This document shows, piece after piece, positions 13,046 to 23,331 of a stretch of DNA of 64,000 nucleotides (within the stretch, counting starts at the first letter, position 1; every line of letters starts with the position of its first letter). Position numbers and translations under genes: made by a program. Source of the DNA: Ornithodoros turicata (Eukaryota > Arthropoda > Arachnida > Ixodida > Argasidae); contig NC_088202.1 of the NCBI RefSeq assembly GCF_037126465.1, forward strand, positions 101,525,962 through 101,589,961, in the 5' to 3' direction. The notes beneath the pieces were generated by a model. The model saw nothing but the letters and a program-made list of their open reading frames with translations. It did not search any database and was not told the origin of the DNA.

Positions 13046-13739
13046 GTTGGAGACATGTAACACTGCTGCTCGACGAATGGGCGATAGTTACCCACCAGAC
13101 GTCGCCCCGCGTCTTTTCACCGCAATTTTAGTCGTGTTCAAAAATATTTAGAGTTTTCTGTCGCAATTAAATTTACAGTGTGGCTTTCTTTCGGAATAAG
13201 CTTTTAAATGCCGCTGCCAATATTAACAGCTTGCCTGCTGCTTTACAGTACCTTTAAAGTGCACGGTATATTTGTGAAAATAACATTGAACTTTGACGCT
13301 CTGGATTGAGAATAGTACATAAAATAAAGAAGGGGCGGCTTAGTTCATCGCTTTGTTCTTTTCAGCCTTTGTAGAGATGGGACAGCGACTTCACGAAATT
13401 AGAACACAGTGCCGTGCATGGGTAGTATGTTTAGAACGGTTCAACGGCCCGGTGCAGCTTCTGCAGTAACAAGGCCGCACTGAACATGGAGGAAGTCGCT
13501 AAACGTGAACCATTGACTGGAATTCTCAGATTATTCAAACGGCCAACAAGGGACTGCGCAAAGCCCGTGCACACGTCGCCTAATTGTTTTCAGCCTTTGA
13601 AACCTTTGGCTGGTAGACTAGTACAGACATCCTGCACTTGAAGAGGTCAACAAATGTGTGCGATTGACTGGAGTCCGCAGAGCCGAATTTTAGTCTATCA
13701 CTCGTCCGGCTCCCGATTCCTTCTGTCATTGGCCTTGGA

Positions 13740-13885
13740 CTTCCTGCCTTTCTGTCCAAATGGGCGCGTTCGGACGAAATGGGCCTCGAACCTCGTGGGC
13801 AGATCCCCCGACCTACTGATGTGGTCCAACTGCTCATAAGGACCGAATGTATTTTGGACAAAATGGGCATTTGGACCATATGAGA
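13740..13885 (+). repeat. Dispersed repeat, copy 2
   Basis: Inverted partner of 11590-11730. It carries GGTCCAACTGCTCAT and ACGAAATGGGCCTCGA on the plus strand. Confidence 0.55.
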
Positions 13886-14390
13886 TACTACCGTTTCCAG
13901 TAACCCTCGGGACGCCGCTACAAAAGAGTAGGCAGATTAACAGGCAATGCCCTACTTAGTCACAAAATTTACCTTGAGTGTGATACTTGCTTGCTTCACA
14001 AACAAGTGATACTTTCATGGTCGGCACAGGCACGCATCGCTCATCGAGTACTTGAGAACAATGCACAAGCCTGGCAGCTACAAAGCATCAAGAGCGACAT
14101 TCCTCTTTGACCCGCGGGGGCCAACACGTCTTGGCGACGAGCATTTCACAAGCACGTTGCCGAGGTTTTCTAATTGCAGTGAAATACATATACTACGCAA
14201 GAGTTCCCCATTATCACAACCGCGATCTTTCATGAAGAGCATTTATCACAATCGTGGGCGTTCCCCCTTGCAGGTGATTAGAAGATATCTCTTATCAGCT
14301 GAGAGGGCGGTGTGCCTGTGGCACGTACATATCGCAAATAAAGCTCGAAAACACACGATCCGCTGTTGATGCAAGGCAAAGAGGGATATT

Positions 14391-14557
14391 AGAGAGTTTT
14401 AGTACACGGTACGCTATCGCCTTTGCGTACGTAAGGGATAGCGTTGGTGGTTCTGCGCACTGCGCGAAGCTCTCTTTCTGTTATGGACGTGCGTAGAACC
14501 ACTAACGCTAACCCTTACGTACGCAATGGCGATGGCGTACGATATACTAAAGCTCTC
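14391..14557. mobile_element. MITE of the GAGTTTTAGTA family, copy A
   Basis: Left end AGAGAGTTTTAGTACACGG. The right end, complemented, is GAGAGCTTTAGTATATC. Within the ends, long inverted arms repeat GCGTACGTAAGGGATAGCG-type sequence, so the unit can fold into a hairpin. It is almost the same length as copy B at 46804-46973. No transposase is present. Confidence 0.7.
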
Positions 14558-14569
14558 CCTGTTAGTGAG

Positions 14570-14890
14570 TTGTCGTGCGTCGTACGTTATCGCCTTTGCG
14601 TATGTAAGGGATAGCGTTAGTGGTTGTGCGCACGCGCAAAACATAAAGAGAGCTTCGCGCAGTGCGCAGGACCACCACGCTATCCCTATACGTACGCTAT
14701 CGCCTTTGCGTACATAGGGAATAACGTTTGTGAATCAACGCACGCGCAAAACAAAGAAAGCATCGCGCAGGGGCAGAACCATCACGCTATCCGTTACGTA
14801 CGCAATGGCGATAGCGTAGTGGTTCTGTGCACCGCGCGAAGCTCTCTTTATGTTTTGCGCGTGCGCAGAATCACCAACGCTGTCCCTGAC
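14570..14890. repeat. Rearranged partial copies of the same MITE
   Basis: Directly after copy A there are further blocks of the same arm sequence in alternating orientation (CGTACGTTATCGCCTTTGCG, GCGCACGCGCAAAACA, GCGAAGCTCTCTTTATG). This indicates tandem insertion or local rearrangement. The exact unit boundaries are unclear. Confidence 0.55.
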
Positions 14891-15824
14891 TGGTTGCATG
14901 CCTGTTTCAGTTGCATATTCGTAGGGGGCCTGGCTATTATTGTCAACTTCATGATTCACGTCAACGAAAGCACATTTTGTTCCGAAGCGAGTACCCTATG
15001 AACATCAACTCGGACTTAGAAAGTGTTGAGATATGTCAGTGCCAGTGAGGTTGCATCACTGCTTCCGATACCTGCTTCAAATGCCCGATGCCTAATCGAA
15101 GGTGGACGCCCTCCAAGAGTAGTACACTTTCCTGACAGTCTTCCATGGATCGAATTGCTTCAAATACAGCGCTGCACTGTATCGTTGCACGCTCCATGAA
15201 TACCTTGGGCATATTTGATACTATGCGAATTTTCCGCATCGTGCAAGAAATGCCGTCTGTTAATTACTATCTGGAGTATTGGTTTAGCAACGAAATCGAA
15301 TAAGTTCCAGTTTCATTACGAACACTGTCTATTAAATTTCCTTTGCACGCATTCCAGGTGAAGTTAGCTTACCTTTTCAGACTATTTTGAAGCGCACGTT
15401 TGCGATTGACTCTTTTTTTTTTTTAATATGTACTGTCTCCTCACACAAGCACAGATTAGTATAGTAAATACATAGCTTGATGAGGGTTCGCTGCCGTACG
15501 ATTGGGCATGCAACTAGAAAATAGAAAAACCAACTTGAAAAGAAGAAATGCAGGTCCAAAAACTAATAGCGTTACCCTCTTGTGAACAAAGTGCATGAAC
15601 CCTTGCAGATTTCATCCAGTAATACATCTGTGTGAGGATATGCAGGTTTGAATCTCCAAAGATATCAGGCTTCTGTAGATAAGCATGATAAAAACATCCA
15701 ATCTCCAAAAACATGAGTACTCATATCACTCGTGCGACAGAATTACGATGCACAGGTATTCACATGCGCGCGTGGTTCTTGTTACCTGCGCTGTCCTTGG
15801 CGTTCAATTATTTTTGCTGTGGTA

Positions 15825-16037
15825 CAGTGCTGGACAAAAGTTTTTCGAACAGGCTACGGTGCATTCCTCCCTCAGAGTGACGCACTAGCAGCGCATGGTA
15901 CCGTACGGACTTGCAAAACAGGTGACTGGGTTACCTAGGCACATGTCTGTAAGTCATACGGTCCCATTCGCTGCTAGCGTGTCATTTTGAGAAAAGAATG
16001 CACCGGAGCGTGTTCCGTCAACTTTTGTCCAGCACTG
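15825..16037. mobile_element. Tc1/mariner-type MITE, 213 bp
   Basis: The left end is CAGTGCTGGACAAAAGTTTT. The right end, complemented, is CAGTGCTGGACAAAAGTTGA followed by CGGAACA. TA precedes the left end (15823-15824). The right side has TC, probably a mutated TA. It resembles the 6385-6603 element in the GACAAAAGTTT core. The element supplies the ATG at 15998 and the first codons of the open frame that runs on into the downstream exon. Confidence 0.7.
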
Positions 16038-16106
16038 TCCAACGATGCATATCTCTATGTCTGTCTTGCGTCTGTCTTGTCTGTCTTCTGTCTTGCGACG
16101 TGAAAG

Positions 16107-16561
16107 CCACGAATTACCATTACCCATCCTGTTCTCTTGATGCAGAGCAAGATGACTTCAACGCAGCATTCGTCAAAAGCCTTCAGCTCTCTCAAGCCTA
16201 CGGCAGGCTCCTACACAAGGCGAAACGGTACGAAGAGTCTGGCCTCAATGTGGACCCAAAGGCGTTCAGTCAACAGCGACAGGCACTGCTATGGGATGGA
16301 GTACAGCTGAGAAGGAAACACCCTCTTGCACTGCCGCTAGCTGCGCGCCTAATGGAAGCCCTTTACCTTGTCAGCATCAGCCATGGTCATCCTCACAAAG
16401 CCAAGTCCGATCTATCTTACCTTGGAAAGGCTTTGGTTAATGTCCTTGTTAGTGAAAAAGCAGAGGCCGTTCTGAAGGCATTTGCGAAGTTGGTTCAGGA
16501 AGGTGGCATCTGGGTTTATGCACCTCCAGTTGACGCACCACAGTTCATACCGACTATTTAG
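16107..16561 (+). CDS. Terminal exon of a candidate secreted protein
   Basis: The frame ends with TAG at 16559-16561. It encodes an alpha-helix-rich stretch (leucine, alanine and lysine rich, with the words LSQAYGRLLHKAKR and LPLAARLMEALYL). I recognise no known domain. Two acceptors are possible. GTGAAAG|CC at 16107 follows a long TCTGTCTTG pyrimidine tract and matches phase 1 of the exon ending at 7561. GATGCAG|AG at about 16143 would create a stop when joined to that exon. The open frame also extends upstream to an ATG at 15998, but those codons come from a transposon end, so I prefer the spliced model. That gives a 16-residue signal peptide and about 151 mature residues with a single cysteine. 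Function is unknown. Confidence 0.5.
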
Positions 16562-17010
16562 CTTCACATGCGTGTTCTTCGGGTCTGGTGGATACATGAG
16601 CAAGCGAAAATGTGTGCTCTGGAGAATGGCTATGGTTCCAGATAATTTCTCCTTAATTAGATTTCACGAACCCTGATTACGTGTACGTTCAACGTATTGG
16701 CTTTTTATAGTATTGGCTACAAGGAAGTGAAGCGGCAGTGACCTCGTACTTTTATACATTGTATTGTATGTAATAGAACTCAAATCCGCTGCTTCGCTAT
16801 GCTAGGCTAAGCTAAGCAGTCGTAACGTCAACTTCTTGTCTTTGTCCATGTCCTTTGCTGCTTCGAGCTCTAATGCCAGTTTACCATCTACTCAAACTTC
16901 ATACTCTTGTGCTGTTTTTGATGTATGCGGCTGAACAGAATACATCAAGTCATGATGTCTTGCTCAGCAGGTAAAGTATGTAAATATTCAGAAATAAAGC
17001 AAGTATGCAT
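16562..17010 (+). other. Probable 3' UTR with poly(A) signal
   Basis: Non-coding sequence after the stop, with an AATAAA hexamer at 16993-16998 about 435 bp downstream. This supports 16107-16561 being a last exon. Confidence 0.45.
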
Positions 17011-17233
17011 ACTACACATAACCAATCTACGTGGAGGTTTGCTTGCACATTTGGGGCTCTATTGTGATGTCTTCAACGAGAAACCTTAGCGACACTCTGC
17101 ACTAAGCAATGGTAAAAGTAAGTTTTGACTTGTCTCATGTTACCTTCACTGAAGTAAAGGAGAAACTTAACTGTCTTTTCTCGAAATTTTTAGACTACGG
17201 TTTTAGATACAGCGTTAACGCATTATCTATTAA

Positions 17234-17613
17234 TAGAGAGTTTTAGTATACCGCTACCGGTGCCCGGTAGGCTACCGCGGCTACCGGTGGACTTGCTTAC
17301 CGCAGTCCCCGGCTCCGGTATTACAGGCTCGTTTAGTATAGCGCGACTCTACCGCGACATTTCACCGGTAGCGACGCACGGAGACGGGAAGGAGAGCGGC
17401 GGCGCTGCTGTCGATCTCGCCGGTGAAGCGAGCGGTACGCTGGCGGTAGGCTGCGCGGTATTTCGCCCCTCCGACCGGCGGCCGGTATTCCGCTCGCGCT
17501 TGCGCAGAGAAGGCATGACGTCAATAGAGAGTTTTAGTATACCGGCCATAGGCTATCGGTGGGGCCGGTATTGACGTCATGCCTTCTCTGCGCAAGCGCG
17601 AGCGGAATACCGG
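17234..17613. repeat. Composite TIR repeat with a perfect 44-bp inverted repeat
   Basis: TAGAGAGTTTTAGTATACCG occurs twice in direct orientation, at 17234 and 17525. A 44-bp arm at 17482-17525 is matched exactly in complement at 17570-17613, with the second TIR word in the 44-bp loop. Between the two TIR words lies GC-rich CCGGTA-repeat sequence. It appears to be an insertion of one family member into another followed by rearrangement. No transposase is present. Confidence 0.6.
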
Positions 17614-17639
17614 CAAGCACGACAAGGCTTCTCAAGACG

Positions 17640-19230
17640 AAAGTATGAACCAACAACACCAAAAGTGACGGACTGCTGTCCCCCCGAAATTAACCGGACC
17701 GACATAGGACCAAAATGTATGACTAAGAGGATTGCTCTATTCATATCACGTTGGTTACAATGCTATAGTATCGAAGAAGAAATGAGATTTTGCGATATGG
17801 TCGCGTACGCAATGCCTGGATACGGGGGCGACTCTCATTTGGAGAGGGGGGGGGGGGGTTCTTTGCCGAGGCGCGTAGTGTGGGAGTGGAGACCGGGAAA
17901 CCCAATGGGCTTAAATCAACGTTTTGGGGGGCGATCGCCCAACCTGACCCAGGATCACACTTTCGAGGACAGCAATACCCGAAATGTATCAATCAATTAA
18001 AGTGGACGTGAAACAGAAGCTGAAAGGAATCTTCAGAGGAAACGTGCATGCATTCGCTCTTGCGAGTGACAGATATCCAGGGCCGGTAACAGTTACGTCT
18101 CAGTAACATGCCACGTAATGGATGATGCGTTCAGCGTGCATGTTTATGCAATTCCATGCAGGCCACTTCCCGACGCTCACACTGCTGAAAATATTCGAGG
18201 GCTAATTCGAAATGCGATGGAAGGATTTGATGGAAGGATGAAGCCTTCATCATTGCACACAATTCAAGGAACTATGTGTCAGCAGTACAGCACACGGGTT
18301 GGACAAGTCTGCGTTGTTTCGTGCACACGCTCCAACTATGTCCAACCATGCAAAGATGGAGCTCTGCGAATTTTCATAACTTTGCTCCAAGGCAAGGTCT
18401 ACAGTGAGTCACTACAAGAAGAGTCCACAGGCTAGGAAGGAACCGTTTGCACGATATTCAGAAGACCGTGGGAGCGAACTGTTTATGGATGATTCAAGAC
18501 GTGCCAATGTTGTGGATAAGTGAGTTTCAAATGCTTCAGCGGCTTGTCAGACTGAAAGTTGCCATATCTATTGAATTATCTGAATCTGACAAGATTGAAA
18601 ACCTCATTTCATTAAAGTGGAGGCATGCTACTGCCCTGACATCAATTATGCAGCCATTTGCTGAGGTCACGGCAGAGCTGTGGAGGACAATGAGTAAATT
18701 TTGCGTCGTGTCTGCTTCAGAAGTTCAAAACACGTTTTGCAGACTTGAAGATGAGTGCATCCGCTTCACTTGCCGCTCTCTTAGATCCCTGGTACAAAGA
18801 CGTGTTCTTCGTGTCATCTGCAGAAAAGAAGTGGGCTCACACTCTATTAGAGTAAACGGCTGAACGTCCAAGGCGACACTTAGTCACAAGAGGACGAAGA
18901 CTCTGAACCTCAAGTAGCGCATGAGTCATCTTTTATATGGAAGGTGTTCAAAGACATCAGCGGAAGCGTGGCACAGCCCCAGGCAGAGGGTACTCGCACC
19001 AAGTGACGCACTAGAAGTTAATAATACATAGTAGCAATGACCATTTACTATGGCTGAAAACGACTGCCAGGTACGAATTTGCTTCATTAGCAAAGTTACC
19101 CAGGATTTACTTCGCCATTCCAGTCACACAAAACTACAAGTGAGCGTCTATTCTCGAAAGAAACTCGGCTCACAGGGAGCCCAGGAGGCCCGTATCACGC
19201 AGAAAGCAGAGCACCGCTTTTGTGACACTT
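17640..19230 (+). pseudogene. hAT-superfamily (zBED-type) transposase, decayed
   Basis: Pieces of one hAT transposase follow in order but in different frames. An N-terminal TKRIALFI and VAYAMPGY block lies at 17719-17820. A DAHTAENI word is at about 18170, and an AHTLQL-like piece at about 18320. IQDVP followed by the SEFQMLQRLVRLK region lies at 18490-18555, and an MQPFAEVTAELW block at 18650-18690. A degenerate TSERLFS-type C-terminal dimerisation motif lies at about 19135-19160. Several stops, frameshifts and a 13-bp G run at 17846-17858 break it. An active enzyme would cut and paste DNA in the nucleus; this copy cannot be functional. Confidence 0.65.
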
Positions 19231-19439
19231 CACTGACTAGCTCACTGCACGGGGCCCAAGAGTGTTGCGAGAGAAACGTCTGTCCATCCGTCCATGCACC
19301 CAAGCTCTGAGAGGTGTTGCCAGAGCACGGCCCGATGATGACGGCGACGCTTACAGTGGGGGAGCTGATGGGAGATATCGTCTTCTACGGCGCAGCAGGG
19401 GCCAGTGGGAGATGGGACGCGGCCCATTTTGAACAGGAG

Positions 19440-20110
19440 TGAACGGGTAAGGGCAACGTTCAGCCGAAGATGATGTAGAAGCCACTCCTACTCGTGGGAA
19501 CAGCGGCAGCCGATGACAAACTCCAGTGAGGGGTCGATGGACTGCAGGAATGCATGAGGTCGGATAGCGTCTACACGATTACCTATCGCCGACCGACCCT
19601 GCCGAAAGCCTTGCATTACTTCGGGGAAGAATCGCACGGTCTCGAGGTACCAACTGAGGCGGCGGAACACCATGCGTTCCAACGTCTTGCCCACGCAGCT
19701 AGTAAGGGCAATCGGACGGAAGGAGTCAATGTTGCGGGGTGATTAGCCAGGCTTGAGAAGGGGCACTACCATAGCGGTCTTCCAGACTTGAGGGACGTCG
19801 CCCCTTTGCCAGCTGGCGTTGAGCACCGGCAAGAGGCAAGCACGACCTGAATCCGCAAGGTTCCAAAGTGCTTTATACGTGACTTCGTCCGGCCCGGGGG
19901 ATGTGTGCTGTGGGGAGTCCCACAGTGCAGAGTTCATCTCCACATGCGAGAAGGGAAGATCCAAAGCCGGCTCCGCGGACGACGCCAAAGCAACGGCAAT
20001 GCCGCGGGCCGATAGTTGGTCGGCCGAGGAATCGGCTGCGAGGCGAGCGCAATATTCCGACGTGCGTCTTGCTGAGTCGCGCTTGAGTGAGGGTTACGAT
20101 GCATGATGTG
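19440..20110 (-). pseudogene. Non-LTR retrotransposon (LINE) reverse transcriptase fragment
   Basis: On minus, one frame reads SPGPDEVTYKALWNL and then WKTAMVVPLLKPG before a stop at about 19743. The continuing homology resumes in another frame as MGKTLERMVFRRLSWYL (start at 19694). These are the early reverse transcriptase blocks of Jockey/CR1/R1-like LINEs. The catalytic YxDD block, the endonuclease and the 3' end are absent, so the copy is truncated at both ends and frameshifted. The clade cannot be fixed by eye. Confidence 0.7.
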
Positions 20111-20784
20111 CCATGATGGGCCATGAAGCTCTTATTAACTCCATCTCCGTCCTTACACGATGTCATAGGCGTTCTTCTTCTACTCATGAACACATCCAAT
20201 ACTCCGTAATCGACAAATCGATACTTTTGCTATATATGGCCGCAGTGGTGATAATAAGTTCAGAATTCCTGTATGTCTTATCTCTACACCAAGGTGTTGT
20301 GTTTGTTTACGAGTCTTGTCTGATCTCTACTTAGCAGCTACGCATTATTGAATCCTCAAGAAAATTACTTGATAATCATAAGAAAAAAGAAAAGCGCCCT
20401 GTCTTTACGTGGTCGGTGATAAAATTCAGCCCGTACTTATATGACCAGCCTACCAACCTTGTACACCGGAGCTGCCAACGGTATCATCACCACGTCATCT
20501 TATCTTTACCACCAGTCGTCCCAACATCGTCGCAACAGTCGTCACTGATCACTGCGTACCAGTGGCGTAGCCAGAGGGGGGTCCAACTCAATATGAACAA
20601 TAAAAAGCCAACAATATAAAGTCCCCGTAGAACCACCCCGAAATATTTTCTGGCTACGCTACTGCCGCGTGCTTTTTACTGGCTAAGGAGAACGAAGGAC
20701 CCGTATGGCCGCTTACATAGGACGATGGCTCCTACAGCTCCACGAAAGCAATACTTGTACGAAACCTAAGTCAAGAACTCGCGT
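20111..20784. other. Intergenic, nothing recognised
   Basis: No coding or repeat signal beyond short AT-rich runs. Confidence 0.35.
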
Positions 20785-20986
20785 GGCTCAGTGGTTAGCG
20801 TGCTGGCCATGTCACGTTGAGACTGGGAGATACTGGGGTTCGAATCCAGGTGCCTGATGGGGTTTTCCCTGAGTTTTCCTCAGACGTTTTCAGATATATG
20901 TCGGCACAGTTCCCTTAGATGTCGGCCCAGTCGTGACATTGCCCACCTCTGTGAGGTCGACAACGGCGAGCACCACCAAAGAAGGC
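20785..20986 (+). repeat. tRNA-derived SINE, type 1
   Basis: Full head and body. The A box is TGGCTCAGTGG and the B box GGTTCGAATCC (about 20837-20847). The core is GGTTTTCCCTGAGTTTTCC, and the tail is GTGAGGTCGACAACGGCGAG. This is the best-preserved type 1 copy in the window. It abuts the left end of the hAT-like element at 20995. Confidence 0.8.
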
Positions 20987-20994
20987 TGTTTTGA

Positions 20995-22364
20995 CAGGGA
21001 TCGGAACCGAACCAGAACCGAAAACCGCTAACACCCCATATTTTTCCCTGAACCGAACCAAAATATTTTTTCTCACGTTGAACCGAACCGGAACTGAACC
21101 GAAATAAATTTAGGCGGTTACCGGTTCCCGAAACGGTTCAGGCGTAATGCGCGTTGTGAGAGATCGGAACTATGATTTACACAGCAGACTGAGCCGCGTT
21201 GCCACAGAGCCGCGTTGCGAAATTCGAAACTGAAACTGAACAAAACAAAACTGCAACCCAAGTGCGCAAAGCGTTTCCTCCTGGCAGCTATTGCGTTTGC
21301 TCAATAGGTGACCGGTACTTTCTAAGGATCATGGGAAAAGGGTCCACTTCCGTGTTTACGCTAGCAGACGACGCACGCCTGCGTGCCTTGTGCTGTGCTG
21401 GATGTAGATGTGTCGGGCTCTAGAAACATCTTTAGAAAGCAGTAAAGCGCGACTGTTAGAAGCTGACTAATAGACTGTGTTTTTCGGTGCGTGTACATAA
21501 ACTAATTTACTGACGGTAAGCACGCACGTAATGTAACATTGAGTATAACGGCTGAAGCAAACAAACTTCAAGCGTACGTCACGTGTGTGTCCAGCGATAT
21601 CCAGCTGCAGCTGAAAAAAAAAATATATGATTAAAATCAAAACGTCAAAAATTCGTTTTTGATGTTGTGGGTTTCATATTCTTCCATATGTAGGAGAATT
21701 ACGCATCATTACCGTCGCTGTGCCAATACCTGTCATTGTAGTCCTGAAGGGTATAGTCAGCCCTTCACAACAGTGCAACAGCCACCCACACTGCTTAAGA
21801 AGCGACTGGGAAACCAATTTTAAACATGCAGAGATTACAAAGCACCTTGCCCATCGGAATCTGTGAGGCGCTTGACACGGAAGCGAGGACACTGACGTCA
21901 TTTCCGCACGAAATTACCGGCGCCCTATTGTGTTAGCTTGTTTTGAGGTCTTGCTTTTTGCAGTTGTAAGCTTCCTTGTGTGCGATTTTTGTTGTCCACC
22001 AATCCCAAGTTTACATTTTGGGCTGTGAAAATAACGGCCAGTCCCTGAGCATGATGTAATAGGGTGTATACGATGAGTGAACATAGAGACTAGAGTAGAA
22101 CCATAACGTAGCACCTGAAATGCAGATCTGTAACACGCAGTGTTGCAGTGAACTACTGCTGCGTCGGCAACGACAACAACAAAAGTACATTTGCGTTGTT
22201 TGAGAATCGTAAGGGCGTGCTTGCTTTTAACACATGGCGATCTGCTCAAAATTCGCTGTCCTGAAGCGGTTCTAACCGGTTTATACCGTTTTGAAACGAC
22301 ATTTTGCGCTGCTGCGGAGTTGAACCCGAACCGAACCGGGAAAAAACAACGATTCCGATCCCTG
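20995..22364. mobile_element. Non-autonomous hAT-like element
   Basis: The left end is CAGGGATCGGAACCGAACC. The right end, complemented, is CAGGGATCGGAATCG. A CAGGG start is typical of hAT elements. Subterminal ACCGAACCGGAACC-type words recur next to both ends (21000-21140 and 22270-22345), as in hAT elements with clustered transposase binding sites. The 8-bp flanks do not match well, so the copy is old or one end is altered. Internal frames, including 21914-22399 (-), show no transposase similarity. Confidence 0.6.
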
Positions 22365-23002
22365 GTGCTGACACGCAACAGGTCCTGATGTCGGCTCACA
22401 TAACTTCCAATGCCCTCGCCTATACGGCTAGTCTCTATAGATGAGCTTCGCTTGCATCACCAATCTTCTGAAGTACCACATAGTAAACTTTTTTACACTT
22501 TTTTGGTGTGAATGGCTTGTCCCATTGCGCACACCTTTTTGGTGTTGCCTTTACACTCAAATGATGGGTGTTTTCTAATACACCCTTTACTTAAGTGTAT
22601 TCCTAATAAAACACTGTTATAATGGGCGTTTAAAAACAAAAACACCCTTAAAGGGACTATGAATAGATTTTTTTCTTCGTTTCGTTCGAAAGAAGACATT
22701 TTTCTGAGTCTAGAACCGAAATTTTGCCTTCGTCGCGCGAGCGGTTTTCTCCGGAGCGAATTTAAACGGAGCGGCGAAGGGAGGACAGCTGGCGCCGCGC
22801 CATGGCGAGCGGCCGAGCGGAGACACAGCGGGCAACTTGACGGGACCACGGCCGGCTCAGCAACGCGTCATCGTGACGTGTTGCCGTGCCGAGGAATCCA
22901 GGAGCATGCGCCGTAGGATCCAGCGTATGCGTTCATCGGGAGTGGAAATCTCCATGACGGCAGCTTTCGCGCGATCGTCGCATCCTGTGGTTTTCATCGA
23001 CA

Positions 23003-23331
23003 TGCCGAGACGATGTTGGATAGTTGGTTGCCCCAATTTATGTCAATATTCGCCTGGTATCCAATGTTTCATGCTTATCAGTGACCAGACAGACAGCTTT
23101 TGACGCCACAAAGCAATCGGACCGCCGGAGTGGAAAGACGATGCGGTGCCATCGACTAGCTGCTCGTGTTTGTAGCATTGCAGACATTTGCATGATCGAA
23201 TTTACGAAGCGTACGCTAAACCTCTTCAACGTACTGGATAACGAGCTTAGTGTCGTCTGAATCAAGGTGTAGCACCATCACAATACCTGTCCACACCTGG
23301 GAAAGAACATCCACCTAAACGGCGCAAAGGT
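23003..23331 (+). pseudogene. Decayed THAP-domain exon
   Basis: It starts MPRRCWIVGCPN, with the Cys-x4-Cys of a THAP zinc finger. Then, in shifted frames, follow a PEWKDDAVPSTS word (the conserved tryptophan region), an RVCSI word where THAP has C-x2-H, and LNQGVAPSQYLSTPGKEHPP, like the AVPS tail of THAP domains. It ends at a good donor, AAAG|GTGAGT (23332). Two frameshifts or stops and loss of the final His mean no working finger is encoded. A possible 3' exon, in phase, lies at about 24000-24088 with AATAAA at about 24358. Confidence 0.4.

Larger units (their letters stand above)
7562..16106 (+). other. Putative intron holding repeats
   Basis: If the exons at 7513 and 16107 belong together, this 8.5-kb interval is intronic. 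It contains a 23-bp poly-C run, a SINE type 2 piece, TIR elements, a solo-LTR-like unit, a SINE type 1 piece, the GAGTTTTAGTA elements at 14.4 kb and a Tc1-type MITE at 15.8 kb. Stretches such as 7761-9600, 9700-10850, 13050-13735 and 14900-15820 show nothing further, apart from weak inverted repeats around CCGTATT near 8800-9030. Confidence 0.35.

Noticed and set aside
12747..13151. 134-codon open frame
   Set aside because: Much of it is a SINE type 1 tail on the opposite strand.
11590..13885. Inverted pair of dispersed repeats as ends of one 2.3-kb element
   Set aside because: The copies are internal-looking, without terminal repeats or target duplication at their outer borders.
15998..16106. 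ATG at 15998 as the main start of the 16561 open frame
   Set aside because: Its first codons are the terminal repeat of a Tc1-type MITE. A spliced start is more likely, though an exapted start is kept as a finding.
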